A stretch of DNA of 15,430 bases from an uncultured Flavobacteriales bacterium (lineage in GTDB: Bacteria > Bacteroidota > Bacteroidia > Flavobacteriales > BACL11): the NCBI GenBank assembly GCA_913052655.1, contig CAJXFN010000016.1:1-15430 (forward strand), given 5' to 3'. Shown here piece by piece: positions 1 through 7,484 of this stretch (within the stretch, counting starts at the first letter, position 1; each line of letters starts with the position of its first letter). The notes beneath the pieces were generated by a model. That model saw nothing but the letters and a program-made list of their open reading frames with translations, was not told the DNA's origin and searched no databases. The translations under genes and the position numbers were made by a program.

Positions 1-589
1 GTTCCTGCTCTAGATAAACTCTTGCTAACGTTTCTGTTACTAGCTCATCTTTTTCTATTAATGAATTTTTAGCGGTTTCAGAAGGAGAAAAGAATTTATT
101 TTTATCAGTTTTAATAGTAGGATTATTTTTGATAAAATTTTCAATTACCTCTGTTTCTTGTTTTTTTGATTCATATCTATTTATCTTTTTAATATTTGTT
201 AGTGATAACCATTGTGAAAATGAATATTCATCATTTTCATTAAACTCAAGTGGATTACCTATTTTTAGTTCTTTCTTAATTTCTTGAGTAATAGGATCAT
301 TTTTTTCTAAATTAATGACTTCAATTTGTCTTTCTTTTTCTATAATTTTTCCAAATGGTTTTTGAGTTATTAATTTAAAAAGTTTTTTTCTGTCTAAGCT
401 ATATAAAGACGCTTTTTTTAACTTTCGATTATATCTTATACTTTCTGTGTTAAGTAATCCTTTAGCTAACAGAATATGTGAAATAGAGAAGTAAGGATAT
501 TGGTTAATAATCTCTTCTAAAAATAAATTATCCTCTTTATTAATTAAGTTTGGATTAGAAATAAGTGATATTAATCTTTCTTTTTGCAT
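1..589 (-). CDS. Conserved Bacteroidota protein of unknown function (3'-truncated by window edge)
   Basis: An open frame starts at ATG 589-587 and runs off the window without a stop, giving about 196 residues. The start codon overlaps the lptE stop by one base (TAATG), which supports both the start and translational coupling. The N-terminus has a conserved-looking block (FPYF-like QYPYFSISHILLAKGL near residues 30-43, then RYNRKLKKAS near 51-60). The visible C-terminal part reads FFSPSETAKNSL followed by LVTETLARVYLEQE. From memory, Bacteroidota proteins with this layout continue into a tetratricopeptide-like helical hairpin and often follow lptE, ahead of secG. No signal peptide or membrane segment is visible, so it is probably cytoplasmic. 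The middle (about 80-150) is Lys/Glu/Asn-rich and looks low in conservation. The family match is from recollection of sequence pattern and gene order; function is unknown. Confidence 0.8.
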   Translation of the reverse strand, partial: MQKERLISLISNPNLINKEDNLFLEEIINQYPYFSISHILLAKGLLNTESIRYNRKLKKASLYSLDRKKLFKLITQKPFGKIIEKERQIEVINLEKNDPITQEIKKELKIGNPLEFNENDEYSFSQWLSLTNIKKINRYESKKQETEVIENFIKNNPTIKTDKNKFFSPSETAKNSLIEKDELVTETLARVYLEQE

Positions 590-1083
590 TACCAATTTAC
601 TACAGATTTATTAAAAATATCTTCGATTAGCTGATCACAAATTTCCTCCATATATATATCTTCTACATTACTTAAATCTTCGGTTGAAGGAAAGTCTTTA
701 AACCTACTAAAAGTTGAGTTGAAATTTAATTTCTCATCATATTTATTTGTGAAAGTTACACTCACTTTTATAGTCAATCTGTTTTCTCTTGCAGTTTCAT
801 TTGCTCTAATAGCGATAGGTTTTATATTGTAGGAAATTATCTCTCCTGAAAAGGATAAATCACCTCCTTGATTAATCTGCTGTACATTTGTTTGAGAAGT
901 AAAATAATCTTTTAATTTTTCTGTGAACGTGTTGCTCAATGAGGAATTTATAGTATTTGCTTTATTCTTAAAAAAAGATACAGAAAATGTCTTTACTTCA
1001 GGAGATATAGAAGCTCCGGTAAAAGAATAGAATCCACATGAGGAAAAGATTATTATAAAAAATATGTAAACAATATATCTCAT
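589..1083 (-). CDS. lptE: LptE-like LPS-assembly lipoprotein
   Basis: 164 residues. The N-terminus is a lipoprotein signal peptide with a hydrophobic stretch (residues 4-13) and the lipobox FSSC, placing the lipidated Cys at 16. It is followed by GFYSFTGASISPEVKTFSV, a pattern typical of the Bacteroidota LptE family. The rest fits the family: a GDLSFSGEI strand, IKPIAIRANETARENRLTI, and the C-terminal end DQLIEDIFNKSVVNW. LptE is an outer-membrane lipoprotein that plugs and helps assemble the LptD barrel, which inserts lipopolysaccharide in the outer leaflet. The start lies one base after the stop of the upstream sigma-54 activator (TAGTATG) and the stop overlaps the next start (TAATG), so the gene is read within an operon. 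Length and motifs are as expected; nothing is truncated. Confidence 0.88.
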   Translation of the reverse strand: MRYIVYIFFIIIFSSCGFYSFTGASISPEVKTFSVSFFKNKANTINSSLSNTFTEKLKDYFTSQTNVQQINQGGDLSFSGEIISYNIKPIAIRANETARENRLTIKVSVTFTNKYDEKLNFNSTFSRFKDFPSTEDLSNVEDIYMEEICDQLIEDIFNKSVVNW

Positions 1084-1084
1084 A

Positions 1085-2248
1085 CTAAAGTTTAAATTCC
1101 TTTATCTTTCGGTATAAGGTTCTTTCAGATATACCAAGTTCTTCAGCCGCAAGTTTTCTTTTACCATTATGTTTTTCTAAAGATTTCTTTATGAGATTTT
1201 TTTCATGATTTGCTAAAGTGTACACTTCCTCTTGAGAATCAGACTCTTGTTGTTTTGGCAGTAAGGTAATTTCGTTTTCATTAACGTCATTAAAAATATC
1301 TTTATTGAAATTTGAATTTTCTTCATTATTAATTAGATCAAATGTAATTTTCTTAAGTTCTGTTAAATCTCTTTTCATGTCAAATAGAACCTTATAAAGA
1401 ATCTCTCTTTCTGAAAGATCTGCTTTAGATTTTTCTTCAAATAAAATAGGACTATTGTTTTCGTTTCGGTTTTCGGGTAATGCGTGTAAAACAGTTGTTG
1501 CGGAAATATTTCGTTCTTTTTCAATAACAGATAGTTGTGCAACAAAATTTCTTAGCTGTCGAATATTTCCCGGCCAGTTATAGTCTGTAATTAATTTTAA
1601 AGCATCACTTTCTAAGCGTATAGAAGGTGTATTATATTTATCCGCAAAATCAGAAGCAAATTTTCTGAATAATAGAGATATATCTTCTTTTCTGTCTCTT
1701 AATGCTGGAATAAAAATACTTATAGTATTTAATCGGTAATACAAGTCCTCTCTAAATTTTCCTTCTTTGATTGCATTGGGTATATTTACATTAGTTGCGG
1801 CAATAACTCTTACATCTGTTTTGATAGCATTTGAGGAGCCAACTTTCATGAACTCCCCACTTTCTAAAACCCTTAGTAGTCTAACCTGAGTTGACATTGG
1901 TAGTTCTGCAACTTCATCAAGGAAAATTGTACCACCATTTGCAACTTCAAAATATCCTTTTCTGCTGTCATGTGCTCCAGTAAAAGATCCCTTCTCATGA
2001 CCAAAAAGCTCGCTGTCTATTGTTCCCTCAGGTATTGCTCCGCAATTAACCGCAATATAGTTGTTATGTTTCCTATTACTATTTTGGTGTATAATTTTTG
2101 GGATATTTTCTTTTCCTGTGCCACTTTCTCCTGAAACAAAAACCGAAATATCTGTATGTGCTACTTGTAGAGCAATGTCAATTGCTCTTTCTAACAATGG
2201 ACTGTTACCTATGATTCCAAATCTCTGTTTTGCTTGTTGTTTATTCAT
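1085..2248 (-). CDS. Sigma-54-dependent transcriptional activator, sensorless (AAA+ and Fis domains)
   Basis: 387 residues from the chosen start [10 protein letters not shown] at 2248, two bases after the miaB stop. An upstream in-frame ATG at 2287 lies inside the miaB coding region and adds 13 unconserved residues, so I rejected it. The AAA+ domain fills about residues 10-245: Walker A GESGTGKE (40-47), the sigma-54 contact loop GSFTGA (87-92, a Ser variant of GAFTGA), Walker B GGTIFLDE (105-112), arginine-finger region FREDLYYRL (165-173) and [10 protein letters not shown] (225-234). A poorly conserved acidic linker (about 260-345) leads to a Fis-type helix-turn-helix (347-387, with [22 protein letters not shown]). 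There is no receiver, GAF or PAS domain at the N-terminus, so activity is not set by an obvious sensory domain. It should drive RNA polymerase-sigma-54 open-complex formation at enhancer-dependent promoters; its targets cannot be read from this window. Family assignment is secure. Confidence 0.93.
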   Translation of the reverse strand: MNKQQAKQRFGIIGNSPLLERAIDIALQVAHTDISVFVSGESGTGKENIPKIIHQNSNRKHNNYIAVNCGAIPEGTIDSELFGHEKGSFTGAHDSRKGYFEVANGGTIFLDEVAELPMSTQVRLLRVLESGEFMKVGSSNAIKTDVRVIAATNVNIPNAIKEGKFREDLYYRLNTISIFIPALRDRKEDISLLFRKFASDFADKYNTPSIRLESDALKLITDYNWPGNIRQLRNFVAQLSVIEKERNISATTVLHALPENRNENNSPILFEEKSKADLSEREILYKVLFDMKRDLTELKKITFDLINNEENSNFNKDIFNDVNENEITLLPKQQESDSQEEVYTLANHEKNLIKKSLEKHNGKRKLAAEELGISERTLYRKIKEFKL

Positions 2249-2250
2249 AA

Positions 2251-3696
2251 TTAAATAACTTTTCCTAGTAACGTAGCTGCAGTACAATTCTCTATATTTA
2301 CCATTACAACATCTCCTTTCTTATGACTATCTTTCGGAAAAACAACTGTTGAATTATGTGATGTTCTTCCATAAAAATAATCTTCAGATCTTTTAGATGT
2401 TCCTTCAATTAAAACCTCATAACTATTGCCAACCTTCTCTTTGTTCCTTAATAAGGAATGATTCATTTGTTTTTCAATGATTTCAGATAATCTCCTTTGT
2501 TTTATTTCATCTGGAATATCGTCTTCCATACGTGCTGCGGGAGTGTTTGGACGTTCAGAGTATTTAAACATATACCCATACTCATATTTTACATAATCCA
2601 TCAAACTTAATGTGTCTTTATGATCCTCCTCGGTTTCAGTGCAGAAACCAGTAATCATATCCATTGATATGGCGCAATCAGGCATCTCCTTTTTAATATT
2701 GTCAATTAATGTTATATACTCTTCTCTATTATATCCTCTGTTCATCAATTTTAAAATTCTACTACTTCCTGATTGTACAGGTAAGTGTATATATTTACAG
2801 ATATTGTCGTGTTTTGACATTGTTTGAATAACCTCTAAGGTCATATCTTGTGGATTAGAAGTTGAGAATCTAATCCTTAATTCTGGGCATTTTAAAGCAA
2901 CTTTTTCAAGTAGTTTTGCAAAGTTAATACTATTTTTTTTTGTTTTTTTATCTGCTTTTTTAAAGTCTTTTTTAGGACCTCCTCCATACCATAAATATGA
3001 GTCTACATTTTGTCCTAGTAAGGTTACTTCTTTGTATCCGTCATGAACAAGTTGTAGGCATTCATTTACAATACTTTCTGGATCGCGACTCCTTTCTCTT
3101 CCCCTAGTAAAAGGAACTACACAAAAGGTACACATATTATCACATCCTCTAGTAATAGATACAAAAGCTGTAACACCGTTTCCTCCTAACCTGATAGGAC
3201 TTATATCTGCATAAGTTTCTTCTTTTGATAATATGACATTTACAGCTTTTCTTCCATCATCAACTTCTTGTATTAAATTAGGTAAATCTCTATATGCGTC
3301 AGGACCGATTACTATATCTACTAATTTTTCTTCCTCTAGAAACTTTTCTTTTAATCTTTCTGCCATACATCCTAAAACTCCTACAATCATTTTAGGATTT
3401 TCCATTTTCTTGATGGAGTTATAAAACTCTAATCTTTTACGAATTGTTTGTTCTGCTTTTTCTCGAATAGAACAAGTATTTACAAATACTAAATCTGCTT
3501 CATTAATACTATGAGTAGTAGAAAATCCCTCTTTTGTTAAAATAGAAGCTACAATTTCTGAATCGGAAAAATTCATTTGACAACCATAACTTTCTATGTA
3601 CATCTTTCTCCCTCCAGAAATATTGTTAGATATATTTAAGCTTGTTCCCTGCTTACTTTCATCTATATTTTTGTCTATTATTTTTTCTAAACTCAT
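2251..3696 (-). CDS. miaB: tRNA-2-methylthio-N6-dimethylallyladenosine synthase MiaB
   Basis: 481 residues. MiaB is a radical-SAM enzyme that adds a methylthio group to i6A at position 37 of tRNAs reading UNN codons. The N-terminal methylthiotransferase domain carries three cluster cysteines at 39 ([11 protein letters not shown]), 75 (NTCSIREKA) and 110 (LGCMAERL). The radical-SAM cluster motif is GCDNMCTFC (C185, C189, C192), followed by the [10 protein letters not shown] motif. A C-terminal TRAM RNA-binding domain covers roughly 415-481. The YGCQMNxSDSE and CSIREKAEQ signatures separate MiaB from RimO and MtaB. About 30 residues precede the conserved core, which is usual in Flavobacteriia homologues. 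It is first in a minus-strand operon and divergent from topA; a candidate -7 element (TACTTTTG) lies at 3727-3720. Complete and apparently functional. Confidence 0.95.
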   Translation of the reverse strand: MSLEKIIDKNIDESKQGTSLNISNNISGGRKMYIESYGCQMNFSDSEIVASILTKEGFSTTHSINEADLVFVNTCSIREKAEQTIRKRLEFYNSIKKMENPKMIVGVLGCMAERLKEKFLEEEKLVDIVIGPDAYRDLPNLIQEVDDGRKAVNVILSKEETYADISPIRLGGNGVTAFVSITRGCDNMCTFCVVPFTRGRERSRDPESIVNECLQLVHDGYKEVTLLGQNVDSYLWYGGGPKKDFKKADKKTKKNSINFAKLLEKVALKCPELRIRFSTSNPQDMTLEVIQTMSKHDNICKYIHLPVQSGSSRILKLMNRGYNREEYITLIDNIKKEMPDCAISMDMITGFCTETEEDHKDTLSLMDYVKYEYGYMFKYSERPNTPAARMEDDIPDEIKQRRLSEIIEKQMNHSLLRNKEKVGNSYEVLIEGTSKRSEDYFYGRTSHNSTVVFPKDSHKKGDVVMVNIENCTAATLLGKVI

Positions 3697-3734
3697 AAAT
3701 TTTTTGTGTTAATCTGCTGCAAAAGTATAAAAAA

Positions 3735-3761
3735 AAACTGACATTTTGTGACAATATGTCA
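3735..3761. repeat. Inverted repeat 1 (TGACAT-N11-ATGTCA) upstream of miaB
   Basis: AAACTGACAT at 3735-3744 is followed by ATGTCA at 3756-3761; the TGACAT/ATGTCA arms are perfect 6-base inverted repeats around an 11-base spacer that holds a further GTGACA (3748-3753). The element lies 8-34 bases upstream of the candidate miaB -7 element, where it would overlap the -33 region. The layout suggests an operator, but no regulator can be named from the sequence. Confidence 0.5.
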
Positions 3762-3797
3762 TTCGTATTTTTACTTATATTATTATATAATATAGTG

Positions 3798-3829
3798 AAA
3801 CTGACATGAAAATCTAAATTTGGCAGTTT
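3798..3829. repeat. Inverted repeat 2 (AAACTGACA-N14-TGGCAGTTT) upstream of topA
   Basis: The arms AAACTGACA (3798-3806) and TGGCAGTTT (3821-3829) pair at 8 of 9 positions with a 14-base spacer. The left arm repeats AAACTGACAT of the first element exactly, 63 bases away, or about six helical turns. The right arm overlaps the last bases of the candidate topA -7 element TAAATTTG (3815-3822), so a bound protein would be expected to affect topA initiation. Operator role is an inference. Confidence 0.5.
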
Positions 3830-3883
3830 AATAATTCCTCATTTTCTTTGCAGAATAATTTTTTAAAATATTAGTTTTCAGTT

Positions 3884-6214
3884 ATGGCAAAAAACTTAGT
3901 TATTGTAGAATCTCCAGCGAAGGCAAAAACAATTGAAGGATATTTAGGAAAAGATTTTTTAGTAAAATCTAGTATTGGTCACATACGAGATCTGCCAAAA
4001 AAAGGGGGTATGGGAATTGATATTGAAAATGGTTTTATTCCAAATTATGAAGTTTCTGAAGACAAGAAACATGTTGTCGCGGAATTAAAGAAGAATGTCA
4101 AAATTGCAGATACAGTCTGGATTGCAACTGATGAGGATAGAGAAGGAGAGGCTATTGCTTGGCATCTTCAAGAAGTATTAGATTTGGAAAAGAAAGATAC
4201 TAAAAGAATTGTTTTTCATGAAATTACAAAAAAAGCAATTACTAATGCTGTAAAAAACCCTAGAGATATTGATAAAAATTTAGTGAATGCTCAACAAGCT
4301 CGAAGAGTATTAGATAGATTAGTAGGTTTTGAATTGTCTCCAGTATTATGGAGAAAAGTAAAGCAAGGTTTATCTGCTGGTAGGGTGCAGTCTGTGGCCG
4401 TAAGGTTAATTGTTGAAAGAGAAAAAGAAATTGAATCTTTTACATCTATTTCTTCATATAAGATTTCTGCAATTTTTGAAAATAAAAATCAGAAAATATT
4501 TAAAGCAGAAATTCCACACAGGTTTGAAAAGAAAGACGCTGCTGAAGAGTTTTTAAATAAATGCAATTCAGCAGAATTCACAATTTTAGATTTAGAAAAA
4601 AAACCAGCTAAAAAATCTCCATCCGCTCCATTTATTACGTCAACTTTACAGCAAGAAGCTTCAAGAAAGTTAGGATATTCTGTGTCTCAAACTATGACAG
4701 TTGCTCAAAGATTATATGAATCTGGTAAGATAACATATATGAGAACGGATAGTGTTAATTTGTCTCAAGACGCTCTAGAATCTTCAAGAAAGGAAATAAT
4801 CAATTTGTATGGAGAAGATTATTCTTTTAAAAGAAGTTTTTCTAACAAGTCAAAGGGAGCCCAAGAAGCTCATGAAGCAATACGTCCAACAGACATGAGT
4901 AAACATACTGTGGAGGCAGAAAGTTCTCACAAGAAACTATATGAACTTATTTGGAAAAGAACTATAGCTTCACAAATGTCTGATGCTCTTTTAGAAAAGA
5001 CTACTGTAAAAATTGGTGTTTCCACTGCTGATGAAAAATTTGTTGCTAAAGGAGAAGTGATAAGGTTTGATGGTTTTATGAAAGTCTACTTGGAAGGTAA
5101 AGATGAAGAATCAGTGGAACAAAAAGGTATGTTGCCTCAACTTAATATAAATGAACTATTAAATCTGAATGAAATGAATGCTGTAGAGCGATTTTCAAAA
5201 CATCCAGCTAGGTACGCTGAGGCAAGTCTAGTTAAGAAATTAGAGGATCTGGGTATTGGTCGTCCCTCAACATATGCATCTATTATTACTACTATCCAAA
5301 AGAGAGGGTATGTTGTAAAGGATAATAGGGATGGAATAAAAAGAGAGTATCAATATTTACAACTTAAAGATGGGAATGTTTTGTGTGAGATAAAAACAGA
5401 AAATACCGGAGCAGAAAAAAATAAAATGTTTCCAACGGATATTGGTGTTGTTGTAAATGAATTTTTAGTAGGACATTTTGATAATATATTAGATTACGGT
5501 TTTACTGCTGGTGTAGAAAAGGAGTTTGATGAAGTTGCGGAAGGTAAAAAGAAATGGAATGAAATGATTCAGAACTTTTACGGAGATTTTCATTTAACAG
5601 TTAGAAATGTAATTGGCACAGCCCAAAAGGCTTTAGGGGAAAGGAACTTAGGAGTAGATCCTGCCTCTGGTAAAAATGTTTTTGTTCGAATTGGCCCTTT
5701 TGGACCTATGGTTCAACTTGGAGAAAAGCAGGAGGATGAAAATGCTCCAAAACCAAAATTTGCAAGTTTATTAAAGAATCAATCAATTCAATCAATAACA
5801 ATTGAGGAAGCTTTGGATTTGTTCAAGCTGCCAAGAATAGTTGGAGATTTTGAAGGTGATGAAGTTGTAGCTTCTGTAGGTAGATTTGGACCTTATTTGC
5901 GATACAAAGGGAAATTCACATCTATTAGAAAAGAAGAAGGTGATGATCCTCTTACTATTAATATTGATAGGGCTATAGAATTAATAAAATTAAAGATTCA
6001 AGCGGACAAAGATAGATTAATTCTTAATTTTGAAGGAGATCCCTTAGTTCAAGTTTTAAATGGGAGGTACGGCGCTTTTATTCAAGTTTCTCCTAAAAAA
6101 GGAAAAAAAATTAATGTGAAAATTCCTAAGGATTTGGACCCAAAAGAATTGACTAGAGAGAAATGTTTAGAATTGATGGAAAGTCAACCAAAATCTAAAA
6201 GAAAGAAGAAATAA
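3884..6214 (+). CDS. topA: DNA topoisomerase I (type IA)
   Basis: 776 residues. The enzyme relaxes negative supercoils through a 5'-phosphotyrosine intermediate. The TOPRIM domain starts at residue 4 with VIVESPAKAKTIEGYLG (catalytic Glu9) and carries the acidic triad in TDEDREGEAIAWH (D83, D85, E87). LSAGRVQSVA (163-172) is the conserved strand-binding segment. The active-site Tyr is 285 in GKITYMRTDSVNLS. EAHEAIRPT and GIGRPSTYASIITTIQ motifs of the family are present. The C-terminus has no Cys4 zinc ribbons like those of E. coli; it consists instead of TopA C-terminal repeats (GPFGPMVQLGE, VGRFGPYLRYKG, NGRYGAFIQV) and a Lys/Arg tail (SKRKKK), the usual form in Bacteroidota. The start follows the divergent control region; the next gene begins one base after its stop, so the two are probably co-translated. 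Confidence 0.96.
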   Translation: MAKNLVIVESPAKAKTIEGYLGKDFLVKSSIGHIRDLPKKGGMGIDIENGFIPNYEVSEDKKHVVAELKKNVKIADTVWIATDEDREGEAIAWHLQEVLDLEKKDTKRIVFHEITKKAITNAVKNPRDIDKNLVNAQQARRVLDRLVGFELSPVLWRKVKQGLSAGRVQSVAVRLIVEREKEIESFTSISSYKISAIFENKNQKIFKAEIPHRFEKKDAAEEFLNKCNSAEFTILDLEKKPAKKSPSAPFITSTLQQEASRKLGYSVSQTMTVAQRLYESGKITYMRTDSVNLSQDALESSRKEIINLYGEDYSFKRSFSNKSKGAQEAHEAIRPTDMSKHTVEAESSHKKLYELIWKRTIASQMSDALLEKTTVKIGVSTADEKFVAKGEVIRFDGFMKVYLEGKDEESVEQKGMLPQLNINELLNLNEMNAVERFSKHPARYAEASLVKKLEDLGIGRPSTYASIITTIQKRGYVVKDNRDGIKREYQYLQLKDGNVLCEIKTENTGAEKNKMFPTDIGVVVNEFLVGHFDNILDYGFTAGVEKEFDEVAEGKKKWNEMIQNFYGDFHLTVRNVIGTAQKALGERNLGVDPASGKNVFVRIGPFGPMVQLGEKQEDENAPKPKFASLLKNQSIQSITIEEALDLFKLPRIVGDFEGDEVVASVGRFGPYLRYKGKFTSIRKEEGDDPLTINIDRAIELIKLKIQADKDRLILNFEGDPLVQVLNGRYGAFIQVSPKKGKKINVKIPKDLDPKELTREKCLELMESQPKSKRKKK

Positions 6215-6215
6215 T

Positions 6216-7373
6216 ATGGAGATATCATCAAATTTTGTTCCCCTTAACTCTGGATTGTATTCATTAAAAGATAGATGGAACCCTCATCAAATAGGATTCC
6301 AAATTGATTCTCACACACAAGAATCGTTTCCAAGTGTGAACTATGCTGAGATTGCAATATTTAATGTTCCTGAATACAATGGTACAGATAATATTTCATC
6401 TACTGATGACTGTAAGATTAGAGATTCTTTTTACAGATTATATTTTGAAGATTTTCCTAAAGTAGCTGATTTAGGAACTTTAAATCTAATGTCATCTAGA
6501 AAAGAAACTTTTGATTTAATTACTGAGGTTTGTTTATACTTAATAGAAAAAGGAATAATTCCTTTAATTATTGGGGGTGGACATGATATTTCTTACTCCA
6601 TATATAAGGCTTATGCACAGCTGGAAAAAAACATTACTATTTGTTCTGTAGATTCTACTTTTGATATAGGACTTAAGGATGATAAATTAAAATCTAGTTC
6701 ATTTTTAAGTAAAATTTTATCGTACAAACCAAACCATCTATTTAATTACATTAATATTGGATATCAAAGCTTCTTTGTCAAACCTGATGAAATAAAATTA
6801 CTAGAGGGGTTAAATTTTGATTTAAATAGATTAGGTGAAATTAAAGCAAAAATGTATGAAATAGAACCTTTGTTCAGAAATACAGATTTCTTAAGTTTCG
6901 ACATGTCTTCTGTTCGTAGTTCTTCTTTTATTTCCAATGTATATTCGACTCCAAATGGATTTAATGGAGAAGAAGCATGTAGGATTGCAAGATATGCGGG
7001 TATTAGCGATAAAATATCTTCTTTTGGAATTTTTGAATATAATCAGCACCTAGATAAGTTGAATCAAGGTTCTCAATTAATTTCTCAAATGATATGGTAT
7101 TTTATAGAAGGTATTAAATCAAGAAAAAATGAGCTAAATCCTAATTTACATAATTGTATAAAATATACTGTAGCTTTTGAGGATCAACAAACCGAAATTG
7201 AATTTTTTAAAAGTCAAACTAGTGGTAGGTGGTGGATGGGGGTGCCCTTCAAAAACCCTAAAACTAATAATTTTGACAACTATTTTGTAGCTTGTTCGTA
7301 CGATGATTATCAATGTGCAAACAAAGGGGAGATTCCAAAAAGATGGATAAAAACATATAACAGATTTTTATAA
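6216..7373 (+). CDS. Arginase-fold protein with degenerate metal site (formimidoylglutamase-like, probable pseudoenzyme)
   Basis: 385 residues, starting one base after the topA stop (TAATATG). The arginase/agmatinase/formimidoylglutamase fold is visible from IIGGGHDISYSIYKAY (first metal His at 123), SVDSTFD (146-150), SFDMSS (227-232) and the late GIFEYN (Glu274). Canonical members use DxHxD and DxD for the two manganese ions. Here the His of the first motif is Thr148 and the second Asp of the DxD motif is Ser231, so only four of six ligands remain. Two-metal catalysis is therefore doubtful. The C-terminal extension of about 70 residues (QTSGRWWMGVPF, ACSYDDY, GEIPKRW) is absent from typical arginases. 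From memory, related Flavobacteriia proteins sit in the same place between topA and the gliding/T9SS genes with the same substitutions. A role tied to secretion, or an unrelated ligand-binding role, is inference only. No signal peptide; probably cytoplasmic. Confidence 0.75.
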   Translation: MEISSNFVPLNSGLYSLKDRWNPHQIGFQIDSHTQESFPSVNYAEIAIFNVPEYNGTDNISSTDDCKIRDSFYRLYFEDFPKVADLGTLNLMSSRKETFDLITEVCLYLIEKGIIPLIIGGGHDISYSIYKAYAQLEKNITICSVDSTFDIGLKDDKLKSSSFLSKILSYKPNHLFNYINIGYQSFFVKPDEIKLLEGLNFDLNRLGEIKAKMYEIEPLFRNTDFLSFDMSSVRSSSFISNVYSTPNGFNGEEACRIARYAGISDKISSFGIFEYNQHLDKLNQGSQLISQMIWYFIEGIKSRKNELNPNLHNCIKYTVAFEDQQTEIEFFKSQTSGRWWMGVPFKNPKTNNFDNYFVACSYDDYQCANKGEIPKRWIKTYNRFL

Positions 7374-7449
7374 AGTTCTTTTTAATTACCTAAAAAATAT
7401 TGTGATTTCTTCTATTTTTCTCTTAACTAAAAAAAAATACTTATATTAG

Positions 7450-7468
7450 CAACCGAAAAAAAAGGTTG
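7450..7468 (+). other. Small 5'-leader hairpin before porP
   Basis: CAACC (7450-7454) and GGTTG (7464-7468) form a perfect 5-bp stem around an A-rich 9-base loop, ending 16 bases before the porP start. A weak match to the -7 consensus (TATATTAG, 7442-7449) lies directly upstream, so the hairpin could sit at the 5' end of the mRNA. The stem is short and could occur by chance. The rest of the 111-base gap between the arginase-like gene and porP is A/T-rich with no recognisable terminator. Confidence 0.3.
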
Positions 7469-7484
7469 AAACATTAAAATTAAC

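Larger units (their letters stand above)
3697..3883. promoter_or_regulatory. Divergent miaB/topA control region
   Basis: This 187-base gap separates two divergent genes and must hold both promoters. On the minus strand, TACTTTTG (3727-3720) matches the Bacteroidota sigma-ABfr -7 consensus TAnnTTTG and sits 24 bases before the miaB start. On the plus strand, TAAATTTG (3815-3822) matches the same consensus about 60 bases before topA; no good -33 element is seen for either, so both are candidates only. Two inverted-repeat elements (listed separately) overlap these promoters. The interior (about 3765-3796) is almost pure A/T. Confidence 0.6.

Noticed and set aside
2061..2258. Plus-strand ORF of 65 codons opposite the sigma-54 activator
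   Set aside because: It lies wholly antisense to a strong AAA+ domain and has low-complexity hydrophobic content with no family features.
2249..2287. Longer start for the sigma-54 activator (ATG at 2287)
   Set aside because: The 13 extra residues overlap the miaB end and precede the usual family start; the ATG at 2248, two bases after the miaB stop, fits better.
2639..2827. Plus-strand ORF opposite miaB
   Set aside because: Antisense shadow of the radical-SAM domain; no independent support.
3233..3424. Second plus-strand ORF opposite miaB
   Set aside because: Antisense shadow of the conserved N-terminal half of MiaB.
3821..3836. TGGCAG as the -24 half of a sigma-54 promoter before topA
   Set aside because: No TTGC-type -12 element occurs at the required spacing; the sequence is better explained as an inverted-repeat arm.
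6216..7373. Active formimidoylglutamase in histidine degradation
   Set aside because: Two metal ligands are replaced (Thr148, Ser231) and no hut genes are nearby.
7374..7484. Riboswitch or strong promoter upstream of porP
   Set aside because: Only a 5-bp hairpin and a weak -7 match are present; no known aptamer pattern is recognisable and no -33 element sits at the right distance.
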